A DNA stretch of 63,305 nucleotides from Novosphingobium sediminis (GTDB lineage Bacteria; Pseudomonadota; Alphaproteobacteria; Sphingomonadales; Sphingomonadaceae). The DNA is taken from assembly GCF_007991615.1 (NCBI RefSeq), contig NZ_BJYR01000027.1:1-63305 (forward strand), written 5' to 3'. This document shows, in pieces, positions 26,357 to 35,745 of this stretch. A program made the position numbers and the translations under genes. The notes under the pieces are model-generated. The model saw only the letters and a program-made list of their open reading frames with translations, ran no database searches and was not told where the DNA came from. Positions within the stretch are counted from its first letter, which is position 1. Each line of letters starts with the position of its first letter.

Positions 26357-26545
26357 ATGGAGCTACTGGAGCAGATCGAGGCATATCTGGCCCAAACACG
26401 GACGTCGCCGAGCACCTTCGGTCGGCACGTCGTGGCAGATCCTCGCTTCGTTCAGGACCTTCGGGACGGGCGCAGGCCACGCCGCAAGACCTGCCAAAAA
26501 GTGGCGGAATTTCTTGCAAGCTCAGAGGCAGTTAACCGCAGGTAG
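26357..26545 (+). CDS. small HTH-like protein, 62 aa, divergent from the repressor
   Basis: The frame starts at ATG 26357, 44 bp beyond the operator. The sequence (LLEQIEAYLAQTRTSPSTFGRHVVADPRF, then a basic helix) resembles a small Cro-like helix-turn-helix protein common in alphaproteobacteria. Its divergent position opposite a CI-like repressor supports a regulatory or excision role. No strong Shine-Dalgarno is visible. I do not know a named family for it. Confidence 0.55.
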   Translation: MELLEQIEAYLAQTRTSPSTFGRHVVADPRFVQDLRDGRRPRRKTCQKVAEFLASSEAVNRR

Positions 26546-26619
26546 GCTAGCGAAATCGAGGCGACTGCCTTCCGAATCTCGTTGCCTCGTCATCAAGCAT
26601 CCATTACGCTTACCCATAC

Positions 26620-26643
26620 AGAAACTGGTTTAGCCCAGTTTCT
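26620..26643. promoter_or_regulatory. inverted repeat operator upstream of brxR
   Basis: AGAAACTGG (26620-26628) and CCAGTTTCT (26635-26643) are perfect 9-bp arms with a 6-bp spacer, 14 bp before the WYL regulator start. BrxR/CapW-type regulators bind such inverted repeats upstream of their own gene and repress the defence operon, so this is the likely BrxR site. Confidence 0.75.
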
Positions 26644-26657
26644 TGGGGGATCTGGGA

Positions 26658-27554
26658 ATGGATAGCGATTCGGGATTGAGGCGCGGGGTTGAGAGCCGCC
26701 TCGAATTCATCGAATTCAGGCTCTTCTGGGAAGGGCATGTCAACCGGAGTGACCTGATCGAAGTTTTCGGCGTTTCGATCAACCAGGCTTCGACGGATCT
26801 GAACAGATATCTCGGCCTGGCCGAAGCCAACATGGTCTACGACAAGAGCGCCAGGACATACGTTCGTAGCTCTTCCTTCACCCCCGTATTCCACCAAGCC
26901 GACGCAGCCCAATATCTCTCCCAGCTCAGATCGCTCTCTGATGGAATCATTGCCGCCGACGACAGCTGGATCGGAGGCTTGCCGAGTTTCGCCTGTGCCC
27001 CGACTCCCGCCCGGGGTGTCTCGCCCAAAACTTTGAGGGCCATCGTAACGGCGATCAAGCGGCACGAGGCGATCGAGGTCTTCTACCAATCGATGTCATC
27101 CCCTGAGCCTGCTTGGCGTTGGATCGAACCTCATGCCTTGGTGTTTGACGGGTTCAGATGGCATACTCGCGCACATTGCCCACGCAGTAACGCTTTCAAG
27201 GACTTTGTTCTTTCGCGCATCACCGATACGCGCTCATCGAAGCCGGCAGATGCTAGGCCTTCCGGCGATAGCGAATGGGAAGAGCAGGTTGAGCTGCAGA
27301 TCGTGCCACATCCCGAATTGAGCGCTGGTCAGCGCAAGGCGATCGAGCTCGACTACGGAATGGAAAGGGGCGTGACGACCATCCCGGTCCGAAGGGCTCT
27401 CCTCTACTACGCATTGAAGCGCCTTGGATTGGATACCGATCCGGCAGCACGTAGGCCCCAGGACCAGCAGATTGTGCTCTTGAACGCGGCCGAAATTCGT
27501 TCGGGAAGGCATGGCGATGGCGTGTCTCAGCCAGAGGGACCGCAATATGCTTGA
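26658..27554 (+). CDS. brxR: WYL-domain transcriptional regulator, BrxR-like, 298 aa
   Basis: ATG at 26658 lies just downstream of a palindromic operator, with GGGGGA about 9 bp before it. An N-terminal winged helix-turn-helix (about 10-60; RSDLIEVFGVSINQASTDLNRY) is followed by a WYL domain (about 130-200, including HEAIEVFYQSMSS and EPHALVFDGFRWHTRAHC) and a C-terminal WCX-like part. BrxR/CapW proteins repress defence loci and are thought to sense a ligand through WYL. It overlaps brxF by 8 bp, so it is the first gene of the BREX operon. Confidence 0.8.
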   Translation: MDSDSGLRRGVESRLEFIEFRLFWEGHVNRSDLIEVFGVSINQASTDLNRYLGLAEANMVYDKSARTYVRSSSFTPVFHQADAAQYLSQLRSLSDGIIAADDSWIGGLPSFACAPTPARGVSPKTLRAIVTAIKRHEAIEVFYQSMSSPEPAWRWIEPHALVFDGFRWHTRAHCPRSNAFKDFVLSRITDTRSSKPADARPSGDSEWEEQVELQIVPHPELSAGQRKAIELDYGMERGVTTIPVRRALLYYALKRLGLDTDPAARRPQDQQIVLLNAAEIRSGRHGDGVSQPEGPQYA

Positions 27555-28005
27555 GCGGTTGCAACAGCTTGCTGAAGACGCAGCGACATTGAAAAGCAAG
27601 CTGATCCTTGTGGTCGCGAATACCGCAGGCGGCAAGACAGAGATACTGTCGCGCCTTGCAAAGAGCGACGGCTTACCCCTGATCAATGTTGGAATTCAGT
27701 TGTCGCGCAAGCTGCTGCCAATTCCGTCGCTTCAGCGTAGTTCTGAAGTTATGCCTTTGTTTCGTGAATTGATCGATGAGACTGGTTCTCAAAAGTGCGT
27801 GATCTTCGACAATATCGAAATCCTTTTCGAGGAAGATCTTCGCGTTGCCCCCGTTGATGTCCTGAAAAAACTCGCCCACGCTCGCCCCGTAGTGGCAGCC
27901 TGGCCTGGTCATTTTCGGGACGGCCGACTGACCTATGCCCGCACAGGGCATCGTGAACACTGCGAGGTGCCAATCGATGGTGCCGTCGTATTCGAGTTGA
28001 ATTGA
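27547..28005 (+). CDS. brxF: BREX-3 P-loop protein BrxF
   Basis: ATG at 27547 lies within the end of brxR (8-bp overlap). The 152-residue protein has a Walker A ANTAGGKT (24-31) near the N-terminus and a CVIFDNIEILFEEDL strand-acid segment acting as Walker B. Size, motif and place before brxC match BrxF, the marker of type 3 BREX. Its biochemical role is not established. It appears intact even though the downstream locus is broken. Confidence 0.8.
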   Translation: MLERLQQLAEDAATLKSKLILVVANTAGGKTEILSRLAKSDGLPLINVGIQLSRKLLPIPSLQRSSEVMPLFRELIDETGSQKCVIFDNIEILFEEDLRVAPVDVLKKLAHARPVVAAWPGHFRDGRLTYARTGHREHCEVPIDGAVVFELN

Positions 28006-28026
28006 GCGTTGAAGGGAATTTCCGAG

Positions 28027-31000
28027 ATGACCATGCAGTATGGCGATCTCATTCAGTTTGAGCCCATCGAGTCGGTTATCCAGCTTCTGGATGCCAATCG
28101 CCCTGACGAAGCCAAGAAGCTCGTTTCGACTTATGTCATCTCGGATGACATGGCCGAGCGGATCGCCATGCAGATGATTCCTCAGCTCTCGTTCGACGAG
28201 GCTGTCGACCACAAGGGTGTCCTGGTCGTCGGAAACTATGGCACCGGTAAGTCTCACCTCATGTCCGTGCTCTCGCTCGTCGCGGAAGATGCCGACTATG
28301 TGTCGATGATCCGCCATCCCAAGGTGGCCGACGCGGCAAGCGCGATCGCTGGCAAGTTCAAGGTTCACCGGATCGAGATCTCCAGCCAGATGTCGTTGCG
28401 CGACATCATCACGCAGCAGCTTGAGGTTTTCCTCGACAAGCAGGGGGTCAGCTTCTCCTTCCCTGCGGCCGATAAGGTCATCAACAACAAGGCTGCTTTC
28501 GAGGAGATGATGGCGGCATTCGCCGAGGTCCATCCCAATCACGGTGTACTGCTGGTGGTGGACGAGTTCCTCGAGTATCTGCGGTCGCGCAAGGATCACG
28601 ACCTCGTTCTGGATCTTTCCTTCCTTCGCGAGATCGGAGAGGTCGCGAAGCACCTGCGCTTCCGCTTCGTGGCGGGTGTCCAGGAAGCCATCTTCGATAG
28701 CAGTCGTTTCCAGCACGTTGCCGACAGTTTGCGGCGCGTGAAAGACCGCTTCACCCAGATCTTGCTGGCCCGGCAGGACGTGAGTTTCGTGGTCGCTGAG
28801 CGACTTCTCAAGAAGACCACAGACCAGCAGGACAAAATTCGCTCGTACCTGACGCCTTTCGCGAAATTCTATGGCTCCATGAATGAACGCATGGACGAGT
28901 ATGTCAGGCTCTTCCCGGTCCATCCTGATTACATTGGAACGTTCGAGCGCTTGGTCTTCACCGAGAAGCGCGGTGCTCTTGTGACACTCCGCGACCAGAT
29001 CCAGGCTATTCTGAAGGATCAGGTGCCGAACGATCGGCCGGGTCTGATCGGTTATGACAAGTTCTGGGAAACCGTGACGTCCAATTCTGTTCTGCGCGCA
29101 GACCCCAACATTGGCCCCGTCCTGAAAGTCTCCGAAGTGCTTTCGGAGCGTGTCTCGAAGGCATTTACTAGGCCTGCGTACAAGCCGATGGCTTTGCGCA
29201 TCATCGATGGTTTGTCGGTCCACCGGCTGACCACCGGCGGAGACATCTATGTTCCGGTCGGCCCGACGGCGGAAGAGCTTCGCGATACGTTGTGCCTGTT
29301 CCAACCTGGCATAGAAGACATGGGCGGCGAGCCGGAAGCAGACCTGCTTTCGCTCGTTCAGACTGTGCTGCGGGAGACGCTGAAGACGGTCAATGGCCAA
29401 TTCATCTCCAAGGCGGCCGATACCGAGCAGTACTATCTCGATCTGAAAAAGGACGTCGACTACGATGCCCAGATCGAGAAGCGTGCGGAGGCGCTGTCAG
29501 ACGATGCGCTCGATCGTGCTTACTACAGCGCGATCCGTCAACTCATGGAGCGTACCGACGACACAGCCTACGTAACCGGGCATCAGATTTGGCAATACCA
29601 GATCGAATGGCAAGAACGCCGTGTCGAACGTAGCGGGTATCTCTTCTTCGGCGCCCCAAATGATCGGCCCACAGCCCAGCCGGAGCGCGATTTTTATATC
29701 TACTTCATCCAGCCATTCGAACCTCCGCGGTTCAGAGACGACACCAAGGGGGATGAGGTCTTCTTCCGCTTGAAGGGCCTGGATGAGGCGATCAAGCGGC
29801 ATCTCTCCTTCTACGCTGCGGCGCAGGAGCTCGCTTCGACCGCCAGCGGCGGTGCGAAGACAGTGTACCTCGATAAGGCCAAAGATGCCCTGCGGGACAT
29901 GAGCAAGTGGCTGCAGGAAAAGCAGATGGCGGCCTTTGAGGTCACCTATCAGGGCAAGAGCAAGACCCTGCAGGAGTGGACCAAGGGTGTCTCGCTGCGT
30001 GACAAGGCGCGCCTGGGGCCTGACGAGCGCATCAATTTCCGTGACGTCGTGAATGTCATCGCCGGCTTGGCGCTTAACAATCAGTTTTCTGAAGTAGCCC
30101 CCGAATATCCGACCTTCTCGGCGCTTGTCACCGAAGCCAACCGCAAACAGTTGATCGGAAATGCGCTGCGCGCCTTAGCAGGCGGAAATCGAACGAAGGA
30201 CGCCGTAGTAATCCTCGATGGCCTCGAGATGCTGGACGGCGATCGCATCGATCCGACCCAGTCTCGGTATGCCCAAGAAGTATTGGCTCGGCTGAAATCA
30301 AAGGGGCATGGCCAAGTCCTGAATCGGTCAGAGCTCGTCAACGGCGAAGCCGAAGTCGAGTATTTTGCACCGATCAAGTTCAGGCTCGAGCCCGATCTCC
30401 TCGTCGCTGTGTTGGGTGGACTTGTGTACGCTGGCGACATCGTCCTGGCGGTCACGGGTGACAAGATCGACTCCGGAAAGATCACGCTGCTTGCCGAACG
30501 ACCGCTCGATGAGCTCAGGCAGTTCAAGCACGTCGAAGCGCCGAAAGAAATCAACGTCGCGGTTCTGCGCTCGCTCTTCGAGATGCTGGGCCTGCCTCCC
30601 GGTCTCGCGCAGCAAGCAACGCAAGGCTCGGACGAGCCGGTCAAGCTGCTCCAGGAGGAAGTTGGGAAACTGACGCGGCGGGTACTCAGCGCCGCTACGG
30701 ACATGCCTGGTCGGTTGAGCTTCTGGGGTCAGTCGCTGTTGCGGGATGAAGAGATCCGCGACTGGCGCACTAAGCTCGATGCGCTCAAGGAGTTCTCGGA
30801 AAGCTTGGCACCCTACAACACGGTCGGGAAGCTCAAGAACCTTCGTGTCGGCTCTGACGATATCAGCAGCCAGAACAAGAACCTCGAGGTCCTGCAGGCC
30901 GTTGAAGGGATGCTGGAGCTGGTCGCCGAGCTTGGCACCACGGCCAGCTATCTGTCGCAGGCCGAGATGGTCCTGACGGCGGACCACGCGTGGGTTGTGC

Positions 31001-31758
31001 AGGCTCAGGAGGCGCGAAAGAAAGTCCTCGAAAAACTCTCTGGTGATCGGACTTCGCAACACGCTGCGGAATACCGACAGACGCTAGCCAAGCTGAAGAA
31101 AGATTACATCTCGGCCTATGTAGGCCAGCACAGCAAGGCGCGCCTTGGGGGCACAGAAGAGAACACGAAGTCGGCGTTGCGGAAGGACCCGCGGCTTATC
31201 GCGATGCGGGCATTGGCCGGTATATCTTTGATGCCGACTAGCCAGCTTACGACCTTTGAGGAGAAGCTGGACAAGCTCAAAAGCTGCGCATCGCTCCTAG
31301 AGTCCGATCTATCGGCCAGCCCAGCGTGCCCGCATTGCGGCTTCCGGCCTGCGAACGAGCAAGGGGATCTGCTACCGGCTGCGAGTGTTCTGAAGCAGCT
31401 GGACGATGAACTTGATCGACTGATCGACGGTTGGAGGCAGACGCTGCTCGACAACCTCGATGACCCGATCATCCAGGAAAACTTTGATCTTCTAAAGCCT
31501 GCTGCCCGTGGCATCGTCAACGGCTTCATTTCATCGAAGGCACTGCCGGACCCCGTGACACCCGATTTTGTAGCCGCTGTTCAGGAGGCACTGTCTGGGT
31601 TGGAGAAGATCAACGTGAGTGGCGAGGATATCAGACAAGCGCTGCTGCAAGGTGGGTCACCCGCGACCCCGGAAGATCTTCGCAAGCGCTTCGAGTCCTT
31701 CCTGAACGACCGCTGCAAGGGCAAGGACACGACCAAGCTGCGCTTCGTGGTCGAATGA
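28027..31758 (+). CDS. brxC: BREX ATPase BrxC/PglY-like (DUF6079), 1243 aa
   Basis: ATG at 28027 follows AAGGGA. The N-terminal ATPase domain has GNYGTGKSH (69-77) and Walker B LLVVDE (175-180), then a long helical body and a late CPHCGF zinc-ribbon-like segment. These are the features of BrxC/PglY (DUF6079) ATPases, large proteins required for BREX phage exclusion. The gene is full length and ends 31 bp before pglX. With pglX and the later genes broken, it probably no longer forms a working system. Confidence 0.9.
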   Translation: MTMQYGDLIQFEPIESVIQLLDANRPDEAKKLVSTYVISDDMAERIAMQMIPQLSFDEAVDHKGVLVVGNYGTGKSHLMSVLSLVAEDADYVSMIRHPKVADAASAIAGKFKVHRIEISSQMSLRDIITQQLEVFLDKQGVSFSFPAADKVINNKAAFEEMMAAFAEVHPNHGVLLVVDEFLEYLRSRKDHDLVLDLSFLREIGEVAKHLRFRFVAGVQEAIFDSSRFQHVADSLRRVKDRFTQILLARQDVSFVVAERLLKKTTDQQDKIRSYLTPFAKFYGSMNERMDEYVRLFPVHPDYIGTFERLVFTEKRGALVTLRDQIQAILKDQVPNDRPGLIGYDKFWETVTSNSVLRADPNIGPVLKVSEVLSERVSKAFTRPAYKPMALRIIDGLSVHRLTTGGDIYVPVGPTAEELRDTLCLFQPGIEDMGGEPEADLLSLVQTVLRETLKTVNGQFISKAADTEQYYLDLKKDVDYDAQIEKRAEALSDDALDRAYYSAIRQLMERTDDTAYVTGHQIWQYQIEWQERRVERSGYLFFGAPNDRPTAQPERDFYIYFIQPFEPPRFRDDTKGDEVFFRLKGLDEAIKRHLSFYAAAQELASTASGGAKTVYLDKAKDALRDMSKWLQEKQMAAFEVTYQGKSKTLQEWTKGVSLRDKARLGPDERINFRDVVNVIAGLALNNQFSEVAPEYPTFSALVTEANRKQLIGNALRALAGGNRTKDAVVILDGLEMLDGDRIDPTQSRYAQEVLARLKSKGHGQVLNRSELVNGEAEVEYFAPIKFRLEPDLLVAVLGGLVYAGDIVLAVTGDKIDSGKITLLAERPLDELRQFKHVEAPKEINVAVLRSLFEMLGLPPGLAQQATQGSDEPVKLLQEEVGKLTRRVLSAATDMPGRLSFWGQSLLRDEEIRDWRTKLDALKEFSESLAPYNTVGKLKNLRVGSDDISSQNKNLEVLQAVEGMLELVAELGTTASYLSQAEMVLTADHAWVVQAQEARKKVLEKLSGDRTSQHAAEYRQTLAKLKKDYISAYVGQHSKARLGGTEENTKSALRKDPRLIAMRALAGISLMPTSQLTTFEEKLDKLKSCASLLESDLSASPACPHCGFRPANEQGDLLPAASVLKQLDDELDRLIDGWRQTLLDNLDDPIIQENFDLLKPAARGIVNGFISSKALPDPVTPDFVAAVQEALSGLEKINVSGEDIRQALLQGGSPATPEDLRKRFESFLNDRCKGKDTTKLRFVVE

Positions 31759-31789
31759 TCACGCGCCCAAATTCCGGAGATACGAACAG

Positions 31790-32612
31790 ATGAGCGACCA
31801 GTTAAAGATGGACAGCGGGAAGATAGGCGGTGCGGTCGAATGCCTCGGCTTGACGTTCCCGAGTGATGCGGCGCGGCGGGAGCATTTCTTGGGGCTGTTG
31901 GCCGAGAAGCTCAAGGATCCCACGTTCCGGAAGCAGGAGGGGTTTCCACAAGGGACGGATGAAGCAATTTTGGACTTGTCGGATCCGCCTTATTACACAG
32001 CGTGCCCGAACCCATGGTTAGCTGAGTATGTTCGGCATCATGGAACACAATACGATGTATCTGATGATTATAGGAAAGAGCCCTTCGCCGCAGACGTGAA
32101 GGAGGGTAAAAATGCGTCGGTCTATAATGCCCACAGCTATCACACGAAAGTGCCGCACAAGGCGGTAATGCGCTACATCCTTCACTACACACGGCCGGGT
32201 GACGTGATACTGGATGCTTTCTGCGGTACCGGCATGACGGGCGTCGCAGCACAATTTTGCGGAGATAGGCGCGAAGTCGAGTCATTGGGTTATCGAGTTG
32301 ATGATCATGGCAACATTTTCGAACAGCAGGACCAAGTTGGTCAGTCAAAATGGGTGCAAATTTCTCGGCTCGGTCGACGCTTTAGTTTGCTAAATGATCT
32401 CTCTCCCGCAGCGTCTTTCATTGCGCGCGGTTTTAATGCTAGCGTCGACATCCTTGATTTTGAAAAACGTGCTCAACTAATTCTAGATTCCGCAAGCGAG
32501 CGTTTCTCATGGATGTACCAGACGCTCCATCAACCGAGCGCGGAGAACGCAGAGCGCGCTGCAGCCCACGTTGAAGTGGAAGCGAGGCCGGATCTGAGCC
32601 AATTTGGCCAGG
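31790..32612 (+). pseudogene. pglX: BREX-3 adenine methyltransferase PglX, 5' fragment cut by an IS3-family element
   Basis: ATG at 31790 has CCGGAG upstream. The fragment keeps an N-terminal segment with LSDPPYYTACPNPW (about 63-76) and the AdoMet-binding motif DAFCGTGMTG (about 142-151). After about 274 codons the frame enters the left inverted repeat of the insertion sequence at 32613 and stops at 32651-32653. BREX-3 PglX proteins are several times longer, so the target-recognition and most catalytic parts are gone. Residues after WMYQTLH (about 32530 on) no longer look like the family to me, so the break may be slightly before the IS end. Confidence 0.8.
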
Positions 32613-32697
32613 TGTCCCCCGTCAGCACCAATGGCACAGATTTGAGGTTGTGATTTAAGGAGGGTTGGGGCTTCGTCGTAGTGACGAAGGAACGAAG

Positions 32698-33087
32698 ATG
32701 AAGACCCAACCCTCCGTGAAAAAATCCCCTCCCAAGAAGGCCCCAGCTGAGCGGGTGGTCAAGGATATCCGCCGAGCAACCCGGCGCCATTTCTCTGCCG
32801 AAGAAAAGATCCGCATCGTGCTGGACGGCCTGCGTGGTGAGGACAGCATCGCAGAGCTGTGCCGCAAGGAAGGCATCGCCCAGAGCCTGTATTACACTTG
32901 GTCGAAGGAGTTTATGGAAGCAGGTAAGCGCCGGTTGGCCGGTGATACCGCCCGTGCCGCGACCACTGGCGAGGTGCAGGATCTGCGCCGCGAAGCCCGC
33001 GCCCTGAAGGAATGCGTGGCCGACCTGACGCTGGAAAACCGTTTGCTCAAAAAAAGCATGATCGCGGATGGGGGCGACGAAGAATGA
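32698..33087 (+). CDS. IS3-family transposase OrfA, 129 aa
   Basis: ATG at 32698 follows a GAAGGA ribosome site. The protein has a helix-turn-helix (about 30-75; SAEEKIRIVLDGLRGEDSIAEL) and a C-terminal leucine-rich coiled coil used for dimerisation with OrfB. An A7 run at 33049-33055 lies in the overlap with the -1 frame of orfB, the usual slippery site for making an OrfAB fusion. Intact. Confidence 0.9.
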   Translation: MKTQPSVKKSPPKKAPAERVVKDIRRATRRHFSAEEKIRIVLDGLRGEDSIAELCRKEGIAQSLYYTWSKEFMEAGKRRLAGDTARAATTGEVQDLRREARALKECVADLTLENRLLKKSMIADGGDEE

Positions 33088-34064
33088 GGTATCCCGCATC
33101 CGAGAAGCTCGAGATCATCAGGATCGTCGAGCAGTCCCACCTGCCTGCCAAGCGAACGCTGGACCAACTCGGCATCGCCCGGCGGACGTTCTACCGCTGG
33201 TATGACCGCTACCTCGCAGGCGGCCCGGAGGCGTTGGCGGATCGGCCATCGGCTCCAGGCCGGGTGTGGAACCGGATCGCGCCCGAGGTGCAGGACCAGA
33301 TCGTCGAAATGGCGCTGGAGCAGTCCGAGCTGTCACCGCGCGAACTGGCGGTGCGATTTACCGATGAGCGCCAATACTTTGTGTCCGAAGCTACGGTTTA
33401 CCGCCTGCTCAAGGCCCACGATCTGATCACCAGCCCGGCATACGTCGTGGTGAAAGCGGCTGATGCGTTCCATACCAAGACGACCCGGCCGAACGAGATG
33501 TGGCAGACCGATTTTACCTACTTCAAGATCATCGGGTGGGGCTGGATGTATCTCTCCACCGTGCTCGACGACTTCTCGCGCTACATCATCGCCTGGAAGT
33601 TGTGCACCAACATGCGGGCCGAGGATGTGACCGACACGCTGGATGTAGCGTTGGTCGCATCCGGATGCGACAGCGCCACGGTGTTGCACAAGCCCCGGCT
33701 GCTCAGCGACAATGGTCCCAGCTACATCGCGGGCGAACTGGCTGAATACATCGAGGCCAACAAGATGAGCCACGTGCGCGGCGCCCCGATGCACCCCCAG
33801 ACCCAGGGCAAGATCGAGCGCTGGCACCAGACCCTTAAAAACCGCATCCTGCTCGAGAACTACTTCCTGCCCGGCGACCTTGAGGCCCAGATCGAGACCT
33901 TCGTCGAGCACTACAACCACCGCCGATACCACGAGAGCCTAAACAACGTGACGCCCGCAGACGCCTACTTCGGCAGGGCACCAGCCATCATCAAACAACG
34001 CGAAAGGATCAAGCGACAGACCATTGAACATCGGCGCTTGCAACACCGTAAGCTCGCCGCCTAA
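33084..34064 (+). CDS. IS3-family transposase OrfB (DDE integrase), 326 aa
   Basis: ATG at 33084 overlaps the orfA stop as ATGA; the same frame is open back to 33012, which allows a fusion by -1 frameshift. An HTH-like N-terminal domain is followed by the retroviral integrase-type core, with D143 (QTDFTY), D209 (LSDNGPSY) and E245 (GKIERWHQ). All catalytic residues are present, so the element may still transpose. Confidence 0.95.
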   Translation: MRYPASEKLEIIRIVEQSHLPAKRTLDQLGIARRTFYRWYDRYLAGGPEALADRPSAPGRVWNRIAPEVQDQIVEMALEQSELSPRELAVRFTDERQYFVSEATVYRLLKAHDLITSPAYVVVKAADAFHTKTTRPNEMWQTDFTYFKIIGWGWMYLSTVLDDFSRYIIAWKLCTNMRAEDVTDTLDVALVASGCDSATVLHKPRLLSDNGPSYIAGELAEYIEANKMSHVRGAPMHPQTQGKIERWHQTLKNRILLENYFLPGDLEAQIETFVEHYNHRRYHESLNNVTPADAYFGRAPAIIKQRERIKRQTIEHRRLQHRKLAA

Positions 34065-34138
34065 AACCCAACAACAGACGAGGCCCGCACTCCGCTAATT
34101 TACGCCGCGACCTGTGCCAAATGTTCTGACGACGGACA

Positions 34139-35645
34139 GGCTCGTACACCTGCGGTGGCTATAACGGATAGCGACGACGACGAGACATTGGATGACCGTG
34201 CCCGGGCAGACGAAGAGGCTTGGGGCAAGATGCTTGCTCAACTGATGGAGGGCGAGATCGCCCGCCTGGACGAGCTGCTTGAGTTGGCTGAACCCATTCA
34301 GCATGAGCGCAAAATCGAGCGACTAGTCGACCTCATCGAGACCGATTTGCCCACCGGCGAGCCAGTGCTGCTTTTCACAGAATACAAAGCAACCCAGGCT
34401 CTCGTCGTAGATGCCCTGCATGATCGATTTGGTCACGGTTGCTGCGGCTTCATCAATGGTGATGAACGCTTGGACGAAGTCACCAAGGCGGACGGTTCGC
34501 GGGGCCCGAAGAGTTGGTCGCGCGATGCGGCAGCAGAAGCCTTCAACCAAGGCACGATCCGCTTTCTGGTTTCAACCGAGGCAGCGGGCGAAGGGATCGA
34601 TCTTCAGGAGCGCTGCGCGACCCTTATTCATGTCGACATGCCATGGAATCCCATGCGCCTTCATCAGCGTGTCGGCCGGCTGTCGCGCTACGGTCAGACA
34701 AGACCGGTTCAAGTGTTCATTCTGAGGAACCCAGACACGGTGGAGGCGCGCATTTGGGACCTCCTGAACGCCAAGCTCGAGCGGATCCAGCGCACCTTGG
34801 ACGAGGCAATGGATGAGCGAGAAGACATCAGCCAGCTCGTCATTGGCATGAGTGGTCCAAGCGCTTTTGAGAAGATCTTTGCTGCAGGCCAGACCCAGCC
34901 GCGAGAAAGCCTCGATCAGTGGTTCGACCGGGAATCTGCTACGATTGGCGGCGAAGACCTAGTCGATAAGGTCAAGACCATGCTTGGCAATGTCACTCGC
35001 TTCGACTTTGCTCAAGTTGGACGAAATCTTCCGCAGGTTGATCTGCCGGATCTCGAACGCTTCTTCTCGATGATGATGGAATCGAAGGGACGGCGGGTGT
35101 TCCGGAGAGACGATGGTCTCGACGTTCTGACGCCCGAGAAATGGGCCGATGAAGACTACGCCATGCAGGATCGGTACAAGGGGCTGCTGTTTGATCGCAA
35201 TGCTCGCTTGGGCAACGGCGAAGGCCCAACCCGTCTAATTGGCGTGGGGCACACACTTTTCGATCGTGCGTTGAAGGAAGGGGAAAGCCTCCAATGGGCT
35301 CTGGCGACCTGCACGCGATTGCCCGCTCCCCTACTTATCGCCTCAGTCCAGGATCAGATCACTGGCCAGGACCACTCGGTTACTCAAATTATCCTAGGTG
35401 CTTGGCGCGATAACGCAGCTCAGATCCATGTTCTCCGGGACTGGGAAGTCCTTCAGTTATTGAACACGTTAGGTCGCTCGGACAATCCGAAGTCGCCTGA
35501 AATCGATATCTCGCAGATGCGGGCGTTAGAGGCTGATCTCCTTGATGCAATGTCGCAAAGTTTGCTGACTGTCGCGGACATGATGACCCGTCCTGGCATT
35601 CGAAGCGAGATAATGCTCTTGCCGGATCAGAATGCCGATACGTGA
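34139..35645 (+). pseudogene. BREX-3 SNF2-type helicase (BrxHII-like), C-terminal remnant
   Basis: The frame runs in from the IS right end with no native start (GTG 34155 is the first usable codon) and ends at 35645. The remnant keeps the second helicase lobe: VLLFTEYKATQALVV, then STEAAGEGIDLQ and HQRVGRLSRYGQTRPVQVF. The first lobe with Walker A and the DEAD-box-like motif is missing. In BREX-3 a helicase gene follows pglX, so this is the expected neighbour with its 5' half deleted along with the 3' part of pglX. It cannot be an active helicase. Confidence 0.8.
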
Positions 35646-35745
35646 CGGCCTGGACCGATTGGAGGAGAGGCTGCGCACTCTCCGCTGCGGGGCATGTTTT
35701 GCTGGTTACCGTCCTCGTTTCTGCTATGTTCCAAGGAGCAGCGAG

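Larger units (their letters stand above)
32613..34138 (+). mobile_element. IS3-family insertion sequence, 1526 bp, without target duplication
   Basis: The ends are imperfect inverted repeats at 32613-32639 and 34112-34138 (21 of 27 positions match; both begin TGTCC and end TGGCACAG). It carries orfA and orfB. The flanking bases (CCAGG on the left, GGCTC on the right) are not a duplicated target, and the flanks belong to different genes (pglX and a helicase). This points to a deletion next to the IS, or recombination between two copies, after insertion. Confidence 0.85.

Noticed and set aside
26357..26545. Toxin-antitoxin pair made of the S24 repressor and the 62-aa gene
   Set aside because: The small protein looks like a Cro-type DNA-binding protein, not a toxin, and the Ser/Lys peptidase domain points to a phage-like switch instead.
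27673..29400. Minus-strand open frame (575 codons) opposite brxF and brxC
   Set aside because: Antisense shadow; the plus strand carries clear P-loop ATPases.
26643..35645. DISARM or a Pgl/BREX-2 locus as the identity of the WYL-ATPase-methylase-helicase group
   Set aside because: The small P-loop protein before a BrxC/DUF6079 ATPase, then a PglX with an SDPPYYTACPNP-type segment and a SNF2 helicase, fits type 3 BREX better; no DUF1998 (DrmB) or phospholipase D (DrmC) gene is present.
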